Below are positions 8,905-15,227 of a stretch of 17,371 nt of DNA, in pieces (position 1 is the first letter of the stretch; the number at the start of each line of letters is the position of its first letter). This DNA comes from Baffinella frigidus. Its lineage: Eukaryota; Cryptophyceae; Cryptomonadales; Baffinellaceae. The DNA lies in assembly GCA_026770585.1 (NCBI GenBank), contig MU646329.1, positions 486,559-503,929 of the forward strand. Direction: 5' to 3'. The notes below the pieces were generated by a model. It saw only the letters and a list, made by a program, of their open reading frames with translations, did no database searches and was not told where the DNA came from. The position numbers and the translations under genes are program-made.

Positions 8905-9077
8905 ACCGTAGGGCCCTAGGCGTAGTCCTACTGTAAACCCCTGATAGTACAGGGCTACCTCGCTCATATGAGAACAAGTTCCGGTGTCCGCCTATGTTGG
9001 GAGCTCGAAGAACCTGAAGGACCGAAAATGCCTCCCCCTAGAATCCTACAGTAGGACTACGCCTAGGGCCCTACGGT
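8905..9077. mobile_element. Foldback element with perfect 31-bp terminal inverted repeats
   Basis: The arms at 8905-8935 and 9047-9077 are exact reverse complements over 31 bp, starting ACCGTAGGGCCCTAGGCG. The 111-bp interior carries copy C of the dispersed 'FRCPPM' repeat. A second inverted pair, TACAGGGCTACCTCGCTCA (8946-8964) against its near-complement at about 9103-9123, interleaves with the first. The structure is therefore not a simple nested hairpin. No coding sequence is present. Confidence 0.85.
8966..9028 (+). repeat. Dispersed 'FRCPPM' repeat, copy C
   Basis: This copy lies inside the loop of the foldback element at 8905-9077. It matches copy A from GAACAAG.TCCGGTGTCCGCC onward, and the upstream ATGGCCTTT part is missing. 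The shared frame reads ENKFRCPPMLGARRT and ends at TGA, at the same codon as the stops in copies A and B. Confidence 0.7.
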
Positions 9078-9123
9078 GGTCCTAGGGGGGGGGCAGTTTC
9101 TTGTGAGCGAGGTACCCCTGTAG

Positions 9124-9563
9124 CATGCCATATCTGTCTCACAAAACAGGTTATGGAAAACAGAAATCGTCGACTGGGTCCTTGAAAACGAGCTTCACGG
9201 AGGTATTTGAGGTGCATAAGGTCACACGCAGTGACCTGAAGATTCCACACACGCCAGGTTCATGCATTCCTTGAGTTGTCGGCCGGCGCGCGCACACTGA
9301 GAATACAATTGCTCATTTACAAAGACGAGGATCCAGGTACAGCGCCGCAGGGCCAGCGATTGCCTCCCGCCCCCCTCCGCAGCGATGGGTCCGCTGCTCT
9401 CCACCATCTCGCGTCCGCCTCCTCCCCACACTAGCGCGTCGGCCCTCGAGTGAAAGTGGAACTCCGCCCCCCCCCCTGTGGCCTGTCGCTCCGGTAGTAA
9501 TCGATACTGTGCCTGAGTCGACCCGTCTCCGCCGCGGCGAACACCAGAGACGATTCAACCTGC
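9124..9563. other. Unassigned spacer
   Basis: I see no supportable gene. It contains a run of 10 C at 9467-9476 and some purine/pyrimidine-biased sequence. Minus-strand open frames here are Arg/Gly/Ser-rich, overlap one another and lack splice or family support. Confidence 0.4.
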
Positions 9564-9638
9564 GAGGAGCACATTCTCAAACTCGGATTTGAGGAGCACT
9601 TTCTCAAAGATGGGAGAAGCGCATTCTCAAACTCGGGT
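9564..9638 (+). repeat. Three-unit imperfect tandem repeat
   Basis: Three units of about 23-27 bp share the pattern GAGGAGCACATTCTCAAACT (first unit). The later units read GAGCACTTTCTCAAAGATGG and GAAGCGCATTCTCAAACTCG. The origin is unknown. Confidence 0.75.
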
Positions 9639-9711
9639 GCACCCAGCAGTCGCAGCTCGCAAGCGTCTGCACTCGCGCGTCTCCCAGAGCCACATCACGC
9701 CCGGATTTCAA

Positions 9712-9848
9712 CTCGAAAGATAACTGAACCAGTTCCCTAATTAGCGTGTTCAGTTATTTAGGAGGTCTAATTAAATTTCACTATGCCCTAACTAACTTCT
9801 CGTATGCAACCTCCTGCTGAAAAGGAAGTGACTCAGTTATCTTCCGAG
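9712..9848. mobile_element. 137-bp MITE-like element
   Basis: Terminal inverted repeats of 25 bp match at about 21 positions. The left arm begins CTCGAAAGATAACTGA, and the right arm in reverse complement begins CTCGGAAGATAACTGA. The interior is A/T-rich and non-coding. It lies just upstream of the tentative plus-strand gene at 9863 and could carry promoter-like sequence, though nothing specific is seen. Confidence 0.7.
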
Positions 9849-9862
9849 ATGAGATTGCAGGC

Positions 9863-10352
9863 ATGTGCAGCGCAGCCGCGCGACGGCGCTGCACGTGCAG
9901 CGTCACGGCGCTCGCGATGCTCGGGGGAGCAACGCTGGGTGCTGCGGGTCTGCAGTTCTACAGGGGAGAACTAGCTAGAGAGGTGCTCCGGCTATCTCTA
10001 CGTGAGGTATTATCCCCAGAGCGGGACCTTGACGTCGGCTGGCGAAGTTGCCGCCTTCATCGAGACGGACCTCGCTAGGTTGAATGCTCTGCCCCAGGGA
10101 AGTTGCCCCGCTGCCGCCCGCGGCTGACCCCTGCCGGAGCGCAACGAGGGAGAGGACGGGGGGGAAGTGTTGGGTTGCCCAGCCGCGGTTCGACGGTGGG
10201 GCGCGCTGTTTGACCAGCTACGATGCACCGTCAGGCGCCGTCGGGAGGGAGGCAGCCCCCAGAGGCGTTGGACGGCTGACAGCGAAGAGGAAGAGGCTGC
10301 GGAACGTTTCTCGGAATCTTCGACCGCGAAGGAGGACATCATTCTGGCGTAG
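9863..10352 (+). pseudogene. Tentative plus-strand gene or gene remnant
   Basis: Three overlapping plus-strand stretches look protein-like but lie in different frames. From ATG 9863 there is a hydrophobic N-terminus (ALAMLGGATLGAAGLQFY). From about 9979 to 10078 another frame reads GYLYVRYYPQSGTLTSAGEV then AAFIETDLARLNALPQGS. From about 10140 to the TAG at 10350-10352 a third reads ERNEGEDGGEV and ends with an acidic tail DSEEEEAAERFSESS. GT and AG dinucleotides exist near the changes of frame, but the phases of the introns I tried do not agree. It may be a frameshifted pseudogene, or a gene with very short introns. I do not recognise the family. Confidence 0.28.
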
Positions 10353-10427
10353 TGTTCCTTCTCTGAGTGCCTGCGACTCCGTCGGTGGTCGTTCAGAAAC
10401 TTCGCGTGCGATTTCCACCTCAGGGCC

Positions 10428-10596
10428 CACCAACCCTCACGGGAGGATCAAATCCATTGATCTCGACCTGTTCCCAAAAGTTGATTATGTACCAAGATTT
10501 TGTCAACTCAAGGTCAGACACCCCAGATGTGGGGTGTCTGCAAGGTGAATTTGAGGTCTGAAAATCGACGATTTGGTCTTCCCGTGAGGGTTGGTG
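10428..10596. mobile_element. 169-bp MITE-like element
   Basis: Inverted repeats of 26 bp at 10428-10453 and 10571-10596 match at 24 positions and begin CACCAACCCTCACGGGAGG. An internal hairpin CAGACACCCCAGATGTGGGGTGTCTG lies at 10515-10540: ten paired bases (CAGACACCCC) around a six-base loop. It has no coding capacity. Confidence 0.8.
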
Positions 10597-10894
10597 TGTG
10601 TGTTTGAATCATCTCGAATACCGCTGCAAACACAGACACCGTGGCCTGCTTGACTTGTCGACCGGTGCAACCATTCCTAGGACAATGGGTTGGGACGAGC
10701 ACCCCAGTGGTCCATTGGTTTCCGCCGTGACGGTCAGCTGGAAGCTACTTCCAAGCCCTGAGGCCTCGAAGTGGTCCACGAGCGCCAGCCCAACCGCGGA
10801 CATTCGTTGATGAACAGCCTCTTCTGTCGAATTGCGGTGTTTGCGTCGAGGGGGCTGCGCCCTCTGCCAACAAAGAGGAGACGTCAGAGGCACT
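10597..10894. other. Unassigned spacer between two foldback elements
   Basis: Both strands have open frames across 10600-10810. The minus-strand one (VGLALVDHFEASGLGSSFQL) is somewhat protein-like, but no splice sites or family support it. I treat it as unassigned. Confidence 0.3.
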
Positions 10895-11036
10895 TTCATC
10901 TCCATACAAGTATTAATTAATTGCTTTTGGCAACGACAATTACTACACGATTTGCGCATAAAAGTAATTGTAAAGCGTTTGTGTAGTAAATTTCGTTGCA
11001 CCAAAAGCAATTAATTAATACTTTTGTGGAGATGAA
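10895..11036. mobile_element. Foldback element 1 of the TACTACAC-core family
   Basis: This is a 142-bp near-perfect hairpin. Outer arms of 33 bp (10895-10927 and 11004-11036, starting TTCATCTCCA) flank a core at 10928-11003. The core has inner arms TGGCAACGACAATTACTACAC and GTGTAGTAAATTTCGTTGCA around a 32-nt loop. Inner arms and loop are shared with the elements at 13855 and 16533, but the outer arms are not. It is non-coding. Confidence 0.9.
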
Positions 11037-11577
11037 CTTGAGAGCGACGCATCGTACAGGGCTGGAAACAACAAAGCGAATCGCGTGGCGCGGAATTCAG
11101 GGAGCAGCCAGCGAGTGCGTGCCACGCTCACCCACGAGACAACCGAGGGGCTTCAGCACAACTTCCATCGTCCCAACAGAGCGCGGGCAGGTGCGACCTC
11201 TGTCGAGGGCGTCTGGTTGATGAAGGTAGTCGGTAAGGAGCGTGTGCGCTGAAAGGGCCGCGCTGACAACGGGGGTGCTCCAGGGGACATGTCGGACACC
11301 TCGCCAACTGCTCCCAACGGAGTTCAACTTCAGATCACTTGCAAGGTTTCGAGGCTCAGCACAAGGGCTCGAGGCTCACCAACAGAGGCAACGCAAGGCG
11401 GGTACATATTACTGCCCTCACGTTGCCAGCTTTGTTCGAGGGGTGCAGGTCGTGTCCAGCGTTTCGAGGGGGGGGGGGGTAGCGTACTGGTCGTGCGCGT
11501 GGGGTTCACGTCCTCGATCTGCGCTGGTCCGGGCGTGACCCTGTGAGGCGAGCAACGCGAGACCACTTCAGGAGAGT
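11037..11577. other. Unassigned GC-rich spacer
   Basis: No supportable gene. There is a run of 12 G at 11468-11479. Overlapping open frames occur on both strands. The minus-strand one at 11097-11327 (HTLLTDYLHQPDALDRGR) is the least random-looking but has no family match. Confidence 0.35.
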
Positions 11578-11830
11578 CTGCCGGCGGGGCTGTTCCAGGA
11601 CTATTCTCAAGTTGACACGCTGAGACAGCGGTACAAATCTGCAGCCCAACTCGGCACACGCAAGGCAGTCACCTCGGACAGTTGGCTTCGGCGTCCGCGT
11701 GACCGGTCACGCGGGCGCTCACGAGCCTGCCGGCGGGGCTGTTCCAGGCCGCTCGGCACACGCAAGGCAGTCACCTCGGACAGTTGGCTTCGGCGTCCGC
11801 GTGACCGGTCACGCGGGCGCTCACGAGCCT
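11578..11830 (+). repeat. 102-bp-period tandem duplication
   Basis: A 78-bp block starting TCGGCACACGCAAGGCAGTC is repeated without change at 11651-11728 and 11753-11830, giving a 102-bp period. The connecting segment CTGCCGGCGGGGCTGTTCCAG also occurs twice (11578 and 11727), so the duplication spans about 1.5 larger units. Each unit includes the palindrome GCGTGACCGGTCACGC. Identity of the 78-bp copies implies a recent event. Confidence 0.9.
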
Positions 11831-12555
11831 CACAATGGGTCCTCATTTCAGCGTGTCCTGGCACACAGAATGCCCAGGCTAGGCAACAGTTGTGGGACTT
11901 TGGAGTAGAGGCGCGAGGACAGACGCTTCATGATTCTTGCGGCGTTGACACCAACTGGGCTGCGTCGCTGTCACGTCGGGGCAACTGCTCAGCCTCACCG
12001 CAACGCATCGCATGCCGCCAAGGAAGCCAAGCAGCGAGGGGGAACCTGCTTTCTGCCGACGATCTTCGCCGTACGAAAGGTCTGCCGTCATCGTCCACCG
12101 CTATGTCCACCTCCGCCAAATCGCACAGACTGCGCACTCGAGTAGACGCGGTTGGTGTCCGTCCATGTGCGCTTTCCTCCTGAGCCAAGGCCACCCGTGA
12201 GGCGTGAGTCGAGGTAAACCAGATGCGCGCACAATTCCGAGGCTCAGCCGTTCAGACTGCATCGTGGCCCGGGTGCCCGTGGCAAAACAATCCTGGCGCT
12301 TCTAGTTGCACGCCCGAGAGCGTGCCTCCACATCAAGGTGCAGCTTCTCTGAGCCATGGGGGTGCATAGGGAATGGGGCACACCTGGAGCTCTGGCCGTG
12401 ATGAAAGAGACTCCATGACCTGAAAGACGTTGCAGCCCAGATCTCAGACCACCCTCAACGCAAACAGGGGCTCAGAATGTCGGTGTAGACCGCGAATGGG
12501 GGACGTGGGCAAGCAGAGGCGTGCGTAGCGGAACCGGAGAGCATCGGATGCATAC
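11831..12555. other. Region downstream of the cyclase domain; possible 3' exons
   Basis: By family layout, the cyclase gene should continue on the minus strand below 12556. The best candidate coding stretch is minus 12183-11928, which reads VRSLCDLAEVDIAVDDDG followed by RPFVRRRSSAESRFPLAAW. I could not link it to the exon at 12556-12640 by phase. Another open stretch follows a CGATGCAG acceptor at about 12260. Neither has a recognisable domain. Confidence 0.3.
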
Positions 12556-12640
12556 CGGCGCGGACACGTGCACACCGTCCACAGCACACCGTTGTTCCAG
12601 CTGCTCCGCTATCCGCATGGGCTCGCCGAAGAGATGGTAC
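12556..12640 (-). CDS. Cyclase exon 6: end of the catalytic core
   Basis: After the acceptor GGGCGCAG a single G completes the Arg codon, giving the junction GRLQPRYHLFGEP. The 85-nt exon encodes YHLFGEPMRIAEQLEQRC and AVDGVHVSAP. This matches the family's last core element and the 'V.vS' strand. The donor is GTATGC (plus 12550-12555). The usual G-x-x-V-N-x-x-x-R residues read GEPMRIAEQ, so the Asn and Arg used in transition-state stabilisation are absent. Confidence 0.87.
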
Positions 12641-14506
12641 CTGCGCCCTCGCCCCACAGGCAGGTCAGGGCCGCGCCTCGGGCTGGTTGCTGGTTTCCGT
12701 GCGGGTTTCGGCCGAGGATAGGCCGACGGGCAAAAGAACACCGCCGAGCGGGCGGGTCTGGCGCCGAGCGGCCTAGGCCAGACCCGCCCGCTCGCAGCGT
12801 GGCCCGTGCGCGCTCGGAAGCATCAGCGCTGCGTCGAAAAACAGAGGATCGGCAGGGCAGGATGTTTCCACGGGCGCAGGTGCAGGCACCTGGGCTGGAG
12901 GCGTCCGAGCACTCCTGCGTAGACTTCGCCTGTCGAGATCCCGATGCGGCACCGCAAGTCCTTTCCGCTTACCTCTCGGTGGTCCTCCAGCACTTTGAGC
13001 ATCCGCTGAGACAGGCGGATCATCGCCGCGCACCTGCCCCAGCACCCGTGTCCATCAGCAGCAGCTCGACCGTGTTCACCCGGCGTTTCAGAGCGTGGCG
13101 AGATGACAGAAAGGTCTGCCAAACAATCGAAAAACAATGGGGTGTCGCACCGCTCGGTAGCTTCCGCAGGATCCAGGCTGTTCAGCAACCCAGCAGCGAC
13201 GTACGCATCCCCGATGGTGTCCATCTTGAACAGCCCCTGGGACGAGAAGGCGCGGTCAAAACACCCCCACCCTCGAGCAGTCGGAAGCTGTCCTGTCTAC
13301 AGAGAGCAGGGGAGTCGGGTTCGGGCTCACTCGGGATGACATGTGGATGGTGGGCGATTGCCTGCTTCTTCACTTCGCGGTCGAAGGCGGAGAAGATCGA
13401 GTTGATGTAGCCGATCAACTGCAGCGGCGTGCCCTCTTGCCTGCGCGTGAGTCGGTGCGTGAGTCGGTGCGGCATCAAAGAAGCCACAGACCAAGGTCGA
13501 TTCGTTTCTTGAAACTGGAGGGCACACACGCGCGCCGGATCGAAGGCCCGCTTAGTGGTAACAATATGAAGGATGCCGACAAATGCTGGGATTTGGGTGC
13601 TGGCTATTAAGGTAGGTTTGAGCGGTTCGAAAGCGCTTTGTTACCTTAGTGGTAACAAATATGAAGGATTCCGAAAAACACTCTGGGTGTGCGGGGCGAG
13701 CATCGCAACCTGTCTCTCTCCGAGCTGAAGAGCCAAGAGGACATCTCGCGCACGTAGGCATCCATGACCTCTAGCTCTGCCTCAGTCGTGCCAGCAGACT
13801 ATTCGCAAGTGGACACTACTGGGATGTGGGTGCTGGCTGTTGAAATGGACCGATTTATCCGGGGAAACCTATTTTTCTTTAGTTTGATGGCAAGGAAAAT
13901 TACTACACAATTCGTTGTTATTAGTAATATTAAAGCATTTATGTAGTAATTTTCCTTGCCATCAAACTAAAGGAAAATAGGGTTCCCCGGATAACGATGG
14001 GCGCGGGGGCGCTCACGAGATCTTGGTGAAGTTGCAGAGATCGAGCACCAGCACCACGACGAGCCGAGTCTCACACAAGCTCTTGGCATCCGGGTTGTCC
14101 CGCATCTTTCGAACAACTTTGGATGGCAGCAGGTCGTGCAGGATCTCCTGATGAAACGCATAAATGAGACATCTCTTTTTCACGCACGAGAGAGCAGCGC
14201 GGGTAGAGCCAGCGACAAACACTGCATACCGGCGCCCGCTCTCCAACATAGACCGGGCGGGATTGAGGGAAGGGGGGGGAGGGGGGGACCTGGGTCCTGA
14301 GGAATTCTTGGTACGCGAGGTGCTGTTCCAGACAGTTGGTCCTACGCTCCCACTCTTCGGCGCGGCGGTAGACCAGGCCGAGAAAGACCGCTGCTCGGTG
14401 GCGGTTTTGAGGGTAAGAGACACCAAGGGCCGAGGCGCGTGATTCAGGGCGCAAGGTCACGAGTAAGGAGGGGAGGATGGTCATGCGTACGGAGGGAAGG
14501 ATGTGG
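12556..14506 (-). CDS. Class III adenylyl/guanylyl cyclase catalytic domain, multi-exon, partial gene
   Basis: Six minus-strand exons (14506-14290, about 14221-14017, 13440-13362, 13236-13151, 13033-12890, 12640-12556) give a linker followed by a nearly complete class III nucleotide cyclase domain. Such enzymes convert ATP to cAMP or GTP to cGMP. The signature VVVLVLDLCNFTKIS carries the first metal Asp. KMDTIGDAYVAAG carries the second. RCRIGISTGEVYAGVLGRLQ and PRYHLFGEPMRIAEQLEQ give the second half of the fold. LLPSKVVRKM matches the usual start of the domain. The purine-selecting positions read Asp (FKMD) and His (PRYH), so substrate is not predictable. The usual catalytic Asn and Arg after the GD motif are replaced (GEPMRIAEQ). 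Start and end of the gene are not found. Membrane-segment exons upstream suggest a membrane cyclase, as is common in alveolates. Confidence 0.88.
12745..12794. repeat. Perfect 18-bp stem hairpin in a cyclase intron
   Basis: CGAGCGGGCGGGTCTGGC at 12745-12762 is exactly complementary to 12777-12794, around a 14-nt loop. It lies in the 249-nt intron between cyclase exons 5 and 6 (12641-12889). It is GC-rich, unlike the A/T-rich foldback elements elsewhere, so it is probably a different kind of structure. Confidence 0.8.
12890..13033 (-). CDS. Cyclase exon 5: second half of the domain
   Basis: The 144-nt exon encodes CAAMIRLSQRMLKVLEDHRE followed by VSGKDLRCRIGISTGEV and YAGVLGRLQP. It matches the family's (R).GI.TG.V.AGV.G strand-turn-strand signature. 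The donor GTGCCT (plus 12884-12889) leaves AG of an Arg codon. An internal GAG|GTAAGC is a textbook donor and could allow alternative splicing, but reading through it fits the family better. Confidence 0.88.
13034..13150 (-). other. Probable 117-nt in-frame intron
   Basis: The reading frame is open straight through this segment, so gene callers would keep it as coding. Removing it from CG|GTGCGA to GGGGCAG|GTGCGC rejoins EATER to CAAMIRLSQRML in frame. It brings the distance between GDAY and the next helix back to the family's normal length. The segment is a multiple of three, has no stop and translates to atypical sequence. GTGCG occurs at both boundaries. Confidence 0.6.
13151..13236 (-). 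CDS. Cyclase exon 4: second metal Asp
   Basis: This 86-nt exon starts in phase 0 after CGTCCCAG. It encodes GLFKMDTIGDAYVAAGLLNS then LDPAEATE plus two bases of an Arg codon. The TIGDAY motif holds the second metal-binding Asp. The Asp in FKMD sits at the base-selecting position, which is Glu in typical guanylyl cyclases and Lys in typical adenylyl cyclases. The donor is taken as GTGCGA (plus 13145-13150). Confidence 0.85.
13237..13361 (-). other. Likely GC-AG intron within the cyclase domain
   Basis: The 125-nt intron runs from CAG|GCAATC to CCCAG|GGG. Joining KKQ directly to GLFKMDTIGDAY reproduces the normal family spacing with no gap. The only nearby GT donor (GAA|GTGAAG) would delete four residues. 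The lack of a better GT site makes a GC donor the simplest reading. GC donors are a minor class in most eukaryotes but are frequent in dinoflagellates. Confidence 0.65.
13362..13440 (-). CDS. Cyclase exon 3
   Basis: The acceptor CACGCGCAG precedes G CAA GAG, which completes the Ser codon opened by the previous exon and gives the junction NFTKISQEGTPLQLIG. The exon encodes QEGTPLQLIGYINSIFSAFD then REVKKQ. This matches the helix between the two metal-binding strands of class III cyclases. The 79-nt exon ends in phase 0 before GCAATC, so the intron appears to use a GC donor. Confidence 0.85.
13551..13850. repeat. Scrambled repeat fragments in a cyclase intron
   Basis: CTTAGTGGTAACAA.ATGAAG occurs at about 13551 and 13645. 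A second piece, GGGAT.TGGGTGCTGGCT, occurs at about 13588 and 13820. A short hairpin TTTGTTACC..TTAGT..GGTAACAAA lies at 13637-13659. These look like broken copies of one repeat family. They lie in the 576-nt intron between cyclase exons 2 and 3. Confidence 0.55.
13855..13994. mobile_element. Foldback element 2 of the TACTACAC-core family
   Basis: This 140-bp hairpin has outer arms of 33 bp (13855-13887 and 13962-13994). The left arm begins TTATCCGGGGAAACC; the right arm in reverse complement begins TTATCCGGGGAACCC. The core at 13888-13961 has inner arms TGGCAAGGAAAATTACTACA and its complement. It lies wholly inside the intron between cyclase exons 2 and 3, ending 17 bp from the donor at 14011. 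Confidence 0.92.
14017..14221 (-). CDS. Cyclase exon 2: start of catalytic domain with first metal Asp
   Basis: The donor is a good GTGAGC (plus 14011-14016), leaving two bases (TC) of a Ser codon. The coding sequence ends ILHDLLPSKVVRKMRDN... then ETRLVVVLVLDLCNFTKI. The Asp in LDLCNFT is the first metal ligand by alignment with F.DI..FT in the family. The 5' boundary is uncertain. I used the acceptor GTATGCAG at plus 14222-14229, but its phase does not match the preceding donor, so the true acceptor may lie a little upstream. Confidence 0.8.
14290..14506 (-). CDS. Cyclase exon 1 of the recovered set: membrane edge and linker
   Basis: The acceptor GTGTGGCAG (plus 14507-14515) precedes an open 217-nt stretch. 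It begins HILPSVRMTILPSLLVTL, probably a membrane segment. It continues with RRAEEWERRTNCLEQHLAYQ, a charged helix like the signalling helix that precedes cyclase domains. The donor is GTCCCC (plus 14284-14289), which beyond its GT is weak. The first half of the exon is partly duplicated at 15092-15170. The foldback element at 14515-14728 ends next to this acceptor, so the element may have supplied part of the intron. Confidence 0.6.
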
Positions 14507-14514
14507 CTGCCACA

Positions 14515-14728
14515 CGAGAATGCAACAGGGGCCTATTCAAAACCAAGATGTTTCTATATTTGAACCCAAAGATAATTATATATGTGGTTTTTGTGTAGTA
14601 ACTTTCATTGCCCTTGGGACCACTAGAACCATGAGTAGGCCTTTGGTGCCGGTTGCGAGGGTGAAACACCCTATCCTGGTACAAAGTTTCACAACCCCAC
14701 ACGTAAATAGGCCCCTCTAGCATTCTCG
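14515..14728. mobile_element. 214-bp element with GAGAATGC inverted ends, containing a half core
   Basis: Inverted ends at 14515-14538 and 14705-14728 match at most of 24 positions; the left begins CGAGAATGCAACAGGGGCCT. The interior includes TTGTGTAGTAACTTTCATTG (14591-14610), one inner arm of the TACTACAC core family without its partner. The right portion, from about 14636 on, is repeated at 14996-15085. Minus-strand open frames over it (for example MLEGPIYVWGCETLYQDRVF) come from the repeat itself. Confidence 0.75.
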
Positions 14729-14762
14729 AGTGCCACTCCAGGCCCTTCGGTGGGGTATTCCA

Positions 14763-14802
14763 TGCTCGTTCTTGGAGCCGTTTGCTCGTTCTTGGAGCCG
14801 TT
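14763..14802 (+). repeat. Exact 20-bp tandem duplication
   Basis: TGCTCGTTCTTGGAGCCGTT is present twice in a row at 14763-14782 and 14783-14802. It lies between two element fragments and could be a footprint of insertion or slippage. Confidence 0.9.
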
Positions 14803-14885
14803 TCTGTGCTAAAAAAAGACTTTTGAGAAAGTTTTCCCGTCAAAATGACTTTTGAATACCCCCCCCTCCAGCCCTGCGTGGGTGG

Positions 14886-14931
14886 GGCCAACCTCCAGCG
14901 TGGAATGCGCAACGACTCGTGAGGTACACAA
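14886..14931 (-). pseudogene. Duplicated exon piece A, separated from B by elements
   Basis: This 46-bp stretch matches 15182-15227 with one mismatch. On the minus strand it can read SRVVAHSTLEV or LTSRCAFHAGG; the frame is unresolved. In the other copy the same stretch runs directly into the B segment. Here about 380 bp of element sequence lies between it and the cyclase exon at 14506. Confidence 0.5.
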
Positions 14932-14995
14932 GTTGACGGATTTGTGGGGGAGTTGACTTAGAAAAAGGACATCTGAAAGTCCTTTTCTAAGATAA
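14930..14995. mobile_element. Fragment of the AAGTTGACG foldback family
   Basis: AAGTTGACGGATTTGTGGGG followed by GAGTTGACTTAG resembles the right half of the element at 15981-16133 (AAGTTGACGAATTTGTATAG). It ends with a small hairpin TTAGAAAAAGGAC...GTCCTTTTCTAA (14959-14990). The left half is missing. It directly abuts the duplicated exon piece at 14886-14931. Confidence 0.6.
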
Positions 14996-15085
14996 GAGTA
15001 GGCCGGTTGCGAGGGTGAAACACTCTATCCTGGTACAAAGTTTTACAACCCCACATGCAAATGGACCCCTCTAGCATTCTCGATT
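14996..15085 (+). repeat. Partial second copy of the 14515-14728 element
   Basis: GAGTAGGCC plus GGTTGCGAGGGTGAAACAC, then TATCCTGGTACAAAGTTTTA and CCCCTCTAGCATTCTCGA, match 14634-14728 closely. The left half, including the inverted end, is absent. Its right edge cuts into the duplicated exon segment that starts at about 15092. Confidence 0.8.
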
Positions 15086-15091
15086 GGTGGG

Positions 15092-15227
15092 GCCACGTTT
15101 TGAGGGTAAGCGACACCAAGGGCTGAGTCGCGGGATCCAAGGCTGAAGGTCAAGAGTAAGGAGTGGAGGATTTGGAGACTGGGGCCAACCTCCAGCGTGA
15201 AATGCGCAACGACTCGTGAGGTACACC
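15092..15227 (-). pseudogene. Duplicated exon pieces A and B, contiguous copy
   Basis: Minus-strand 15227-15182 matches 14931-14886 (piece A), and 15170-15092 matches 14485-14398 (first half of cyclase exon 1, piece B). Here A and B are separated by only about 12 nt and one frame reads through: VAHFTLEVGPSLQILHSLLL then TFSLGSRDSALGVAYPQN. B is truncated by the element at 14996-15085, so this copy lacks the signalling helix. It may be a skipped or alternative exon, or a broken duplicate. Upstream, a TTTTCCCAG acceptor and a GTGAGT donor bound a possible 22-nt exon at about 15302-15323. Confidence 0.45.

Noticed and set aside
10084-10548. 154-codon plus-strand frame.
   Set aside because: It reads across a foldback element at 10428-10548 and is a less protein-like frame than the overlapping one ending at 10352.
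12568-13410. The longest open frame in the window (280 codons, plus strand).
   Set aside because: It is antisense to the cyclase exons and introns, is rich in Ser, Pro and Arg, and has no domain. The opposite strand carries clear cyclase motifs.
14481-14912. Minus-strand 143-codon frame containing MLEGPIYVWGCETLYQDRVF.
   Set aside because: It lies almost wholly in the 14515-14728 element and recurs in the partial copy at 14996-15085, so it is repeat-derived.
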